The notes under the pieces: generated by a model
Seen by the model: only the letters and a program-made list of their open reading frames with translations
Database searches by the model: none
What the model was told of the DNA's origin: nothing
Part shown: piece by piece, positions 61,768 through 64,000 of the stretch
Layout: the number at the start of each line of letters is the position of its first letter
Numbering within the stretch: the stretch's first letter is position 1
DNA from: an uncultured Tropicimonas sp.
GTDB lineage: Bacteria > Pseudomonadota > Alphaproteobacteria > Rhodobacterales > Rhodobacteraceae
Assembly (NCBI GenBank): GCA_947495685.1
Contig: CANLZY010000024.1
Span: forward strand, 1 to 64,000
Direction: 5' to 3'
Length of the DNA stretch: 64,000 nt
Made by a program: the position numbers and the translations under genes

Positions 61768-64000
61768 ATGGCATTCGGCAAGGGTCACCACCTGCATCTG
61801 ATCGACGGATCGGGCTTTATCTTTCGGGCCTACCACGCGTTGCCGCCGCTGACGCGAAAGTCCGACGGGCTGCCGATTGGCGCCGTGGCTGGCTTTTGCA
61901 ACATGTTGCACCGCTACATCGAGGGCAATGCCGGGCCGGACGCGCCGACCCACGCGGCGGTGATCTTTGACTATTCCGGCAAGACCTTTCGCAACGCCCT
62001 GTACGACCAGTACAAGGCCAATCGCCCGCCTGCGCCCGAGGACCTGGTGCCGCAATTCCCGCTGACCCGCGATGCGACGCGGGCCTTCAACATCGCCTGC
62101 GAAGAGATCGAGGGTTATGAGGCCGATGACATCATCGCCACGCTGGCCTGTCAGGCCCGGGAGGCCGGTGGGCGCTGTACCATCATCAGTTCGGACAAGG
62201 ACCTGATGCAGCTGGTCGGCGGCGGGGTCGAGATGCTGGACGCGATGAAGAACAAGCGCATCGGCATCGAACAGGTCGAGGAAAAATTCGGCGTCGGGCC
62301 GGACCGCGTGGTGGATGTGCAAGCGCTGGCGGGCGATTCGGTGGACAACGTGCCCGGTGCGCCGGGCATCGGCATCAAGACCGCCGCGCAGCTGATCAAC
62401 GAGTACGGCGATCTGGATTCATTGCTGGAACGCGCGAGCGAGATCAAGCAACCCAAGCGCCGCGAAACCCTGATCGGCAAGGCGGACCAGATCCGCTTGT
62501 CGCGGCAGCTGGTGCAGTTGGACTGCAGCACGCCGCTGGGCTTCACGCTCGACGACCTGGAGGTGAAGGAGCCTGACCCGGAGGCCCTGCTGGGGTTCCT
62601 GGGCGAGATGGAGTTTCGCACCCTGTCCAAGCGGATCGCCGATCAGATGGGGGTGGAAGCGCCGGCGATTGCCGATGTGCCCGCCGTGGCCGAGGCCGAT
62701 GCGCCGGCGGCGCTGCCGTTCGACCATGACCAATACGAGGTGGTGCGCGATATGGCGGCGCTTCAGGTCTGGATCGACCGGATCAATGCGCGCGGCATCG
62801 TGGCCGTCGACACCGAAACAACCGGTCTGAACGAAATGGTCGTCGACCTGGTGGGGATCTGCCTGTCGGTGACGGCCGGACAGGCCTGTTATATCCCGTT
62901 GGGCCACCGCGCCGGAGGCGGAGACGGGCTGTTTGCCGAGGATGCGCTTGTCGAGGGCCAGATGCCGCTGGACGCCGCGCTTGCCGCGCTGAAGCCGGTG
63001 CTTGAGGACCCTGCTGTGCTGAAAATCGGCCAGAACATGAAGTACGACGCCAAGATCCTGTCGCGCTATGGCGTGCAGGTGGCGCCGATCGATGACACCA
63101 TGCTGATGTCCTATGCCATGCATGCCGGGGTGCACCGGCACGGGATGGACACGCTCAGCGAGCGATATCTTGGCCATGTGCCGATCCCGATCAAGGATCT
63201 GATCGGTTCGGGCAAGGGCCAGATCACCTTTGACCGGGTCGAGATCGACACGGCAGCAAAATACGCCGCCGAGGATGCCGACATTACGCTGCGCCTGTGG
63301 GAGGCGTTCAAGCCGCAATTGCACCGGACGCAGGTCACGACCGTCTATGAAACGCTGGAACGGCCCCTGGTGCCGGTGCTGGCGCGCATGGAGATGGCCG
63401 GCGTCAAGGTTGACCGCGACACGCTGAGCCGGATGTCCAATGCCTTTGCCCAGAAAATGGCCGGGCTGGAGGCCGAGATCCACGAGCTTGCCGGCGAGAC
63501 CTTCAATGTCGGCTCCCCAAGCCAGGTCGGCGAACTCCTGTTCGAGCGGATGGGACTGGAGGGCGGCAAGAAGGGCAAGACCGGCAAGTATGCCACGCCA
63601 GCAGACGTGCTGGAGGATCTGGCGACCGAGCACGAGTTGCCGGCACGGGTGCTTGACTGGCGCCAACTCCAGAAGCTCAAGTCGACATATACCGACGCGC
63701 TGCAGGAACATATCAACCCCGACACCGGGCGGGTACACACGTCCTATCTCCAGACCGGGGCGAATACCGGGCGTCTGGCCTCGTCCGACCCGAACCTGCA
63801 GAATATCCCGGTGCGCAGTGAAGAGGGCCGTCGCATCCGCGAAGCCTTCGTGGCCGAGCCGGGCAAGGTGCTGGTCAGCCTCGACTATTCCCAGATCGAA
63901 TTGCGGATCCTGGCCCACGTCGCCAACATCGACGCGCTGAAGCAGGCGTTCCGCGAGGGGCAGGACATTCACGCCATGACGGCGTCGGAAATGTTCAACG
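61768..64000 (+). CDS. polA: DNA polymerase I (5' part; runs off the window)
   Basis: About 744 codons are present; the gene continues beyond 64000. AAGGAG lies eight bases before the ATG at 61768. The 5'-nuclease domain (1-290) shows HLIDGSGFIFRAYHALPP, EADDIIATLA and the DKDLMQLV and GDSVDNVPGAPGIGIKTA segments. The 3'-5' exonuclease domain keeps VDTETTGL (347-354) and YAAEDADITLRLW, so proofreading residues appear intact. The polymerase domain begins with TYTDALQEHINPDTGRVHT, and motif A VSLDYSQIELR is near 703-713. The fingers and the rest are outside the window. Confidence 0.97.
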   Translation, partial: MAFGKGHHLHLIDGSGFIFRAYHALPPLTRKSDGLPIGAVAGFCNMLHRYIEGNAGPDAPTHAAVIFDYSGKTFRNALYDQYKANRPPAPEDLVPQFPLTRDATRAFNIACEEIEGYEADDIIATLACQAREAGGRCTIISSDKDLMQLVGGGVEMLDAMKNKRIGIEQVEEKFGVGPDRVVDVQALAGDSVDNVPGAPGIGIKTAAQLINEYGDLDSLLERASEIKQPKRRETLIGKADQIRLSRQLVQLDCSTPLGFTLDDLEVKEPDPEALLGFLGEMEFRTLSKRIADQMGVEAPAIADVPAVAEADAPAALPFDHDQYEVVRDMAALQVWIDRINARGIVAVDTETTGLNEMVVDLVGICLSVTAGQACYIPLGHRAGGGDGLFAEDALVEGQMPLDAALAALKPVLEDPAVLKIGQNMKYDAKILSRYGVQVAPIDDTMLMSYAMHAGVHRHGMDTLSERYLGHVPIPIKDLIGSGKGQITFDRVEIDTAAKYAAEDADITLRLWEAFKPQLHRTQVTTVYETLERPLVPVLARMEMAGVKVDRDTLSRMSNAFAQKMAGLEAEIHELAGETFNVGSPSQVGELLFERMGLEGGKKGKTGKYATPADVLEDLATEHELPARVLDWRQLQKLKSTYTDALQEHINPDTGRVHTSYLQTGANTGRLASSDPNLQNIPVRSEEGRRIREAFVAEPGKVLVSLDYSQIELRILAHVANIDALKQAFREGQDIHAMTASEMFN

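Overview
The window is high-GC DNA with short intergenic gaps and many ATGA or TGATG start/stop overlaps. Its gene content points to an alphaproteobacterium of the Rhodobacteraceae (Roseobacter-like marine or soil group). Supporting content is a form II CODH-like cox cluster, a carnitine dehydrogenase-thioesterase fusion, frcBCAK, a ubiA/rsmE/gshA block, and a GT14 transferase beside a sulfotransferase. This assignment is inference from gene content. No tRNA, rRNA, CRISPR array, insertion sequence or prophage was recognised.

Layout. 1-1241: 3' end of tuf with its terminator, then a sulfotransferase-like gene. 1366-9742: a molybdenum hydroxylase region on the minus strand (coxD, coxE, then coxG-S-L-M), with divergent XdhC/CoxF-type and MocA-type maturation genes. 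9757-13487: carnitine catabolism (carnitine dehydrogenase-thioesterase fusion, BKACE cleavage enzyme, divergent GlxA/CdhR-type AraC regulator). 13625-20192: a peptide/nickel-type ABC operon with an embedded M24 peptidase. 20521-27737: two members of the tryptophan dioxygenase superfamily flank a fructose-type frcBCAK operon with its ROK regulator. 27839-30259: a lipoprotein, a small membrane protein and an AI-2E family exporter.

30638-39300 is the most interesting region. A LacI regulator precedes an aglEFGAK-like operon in which the expected GH13 glucosidase is replaced by a GH63-type hydrolase resembling mannosylglycerate/glucosylglycerate hydrolases. A glycerate 2-kinase follows. Together these predict uptake of a glycosylglycerate-type compatible solute, hydrolysis to hexose plus glycerate, and entry of glycerate into glycolysis. 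One permease carries what looks like a DUF11-type beta-sandwich inserted in its first periplasmic loop.

39390-64000 is mostly housekeeping: SppA-like protease, two CaCA antiporters, a pteridine-reductase-like SDR, uvrC-pgsA-moaD-moaE, an OmpA-family envelope protein, ubiA, rsmE with two tandem GNAT paralogues, gshA, plsY, a sulfotransferase/GT14 divergent pair, a HIT protein, an ATP-grasp enzyme coupled to an ABC ATPase, an NDUFS6-like zinc protein, and the 5' part of polA, which runs off the window end.
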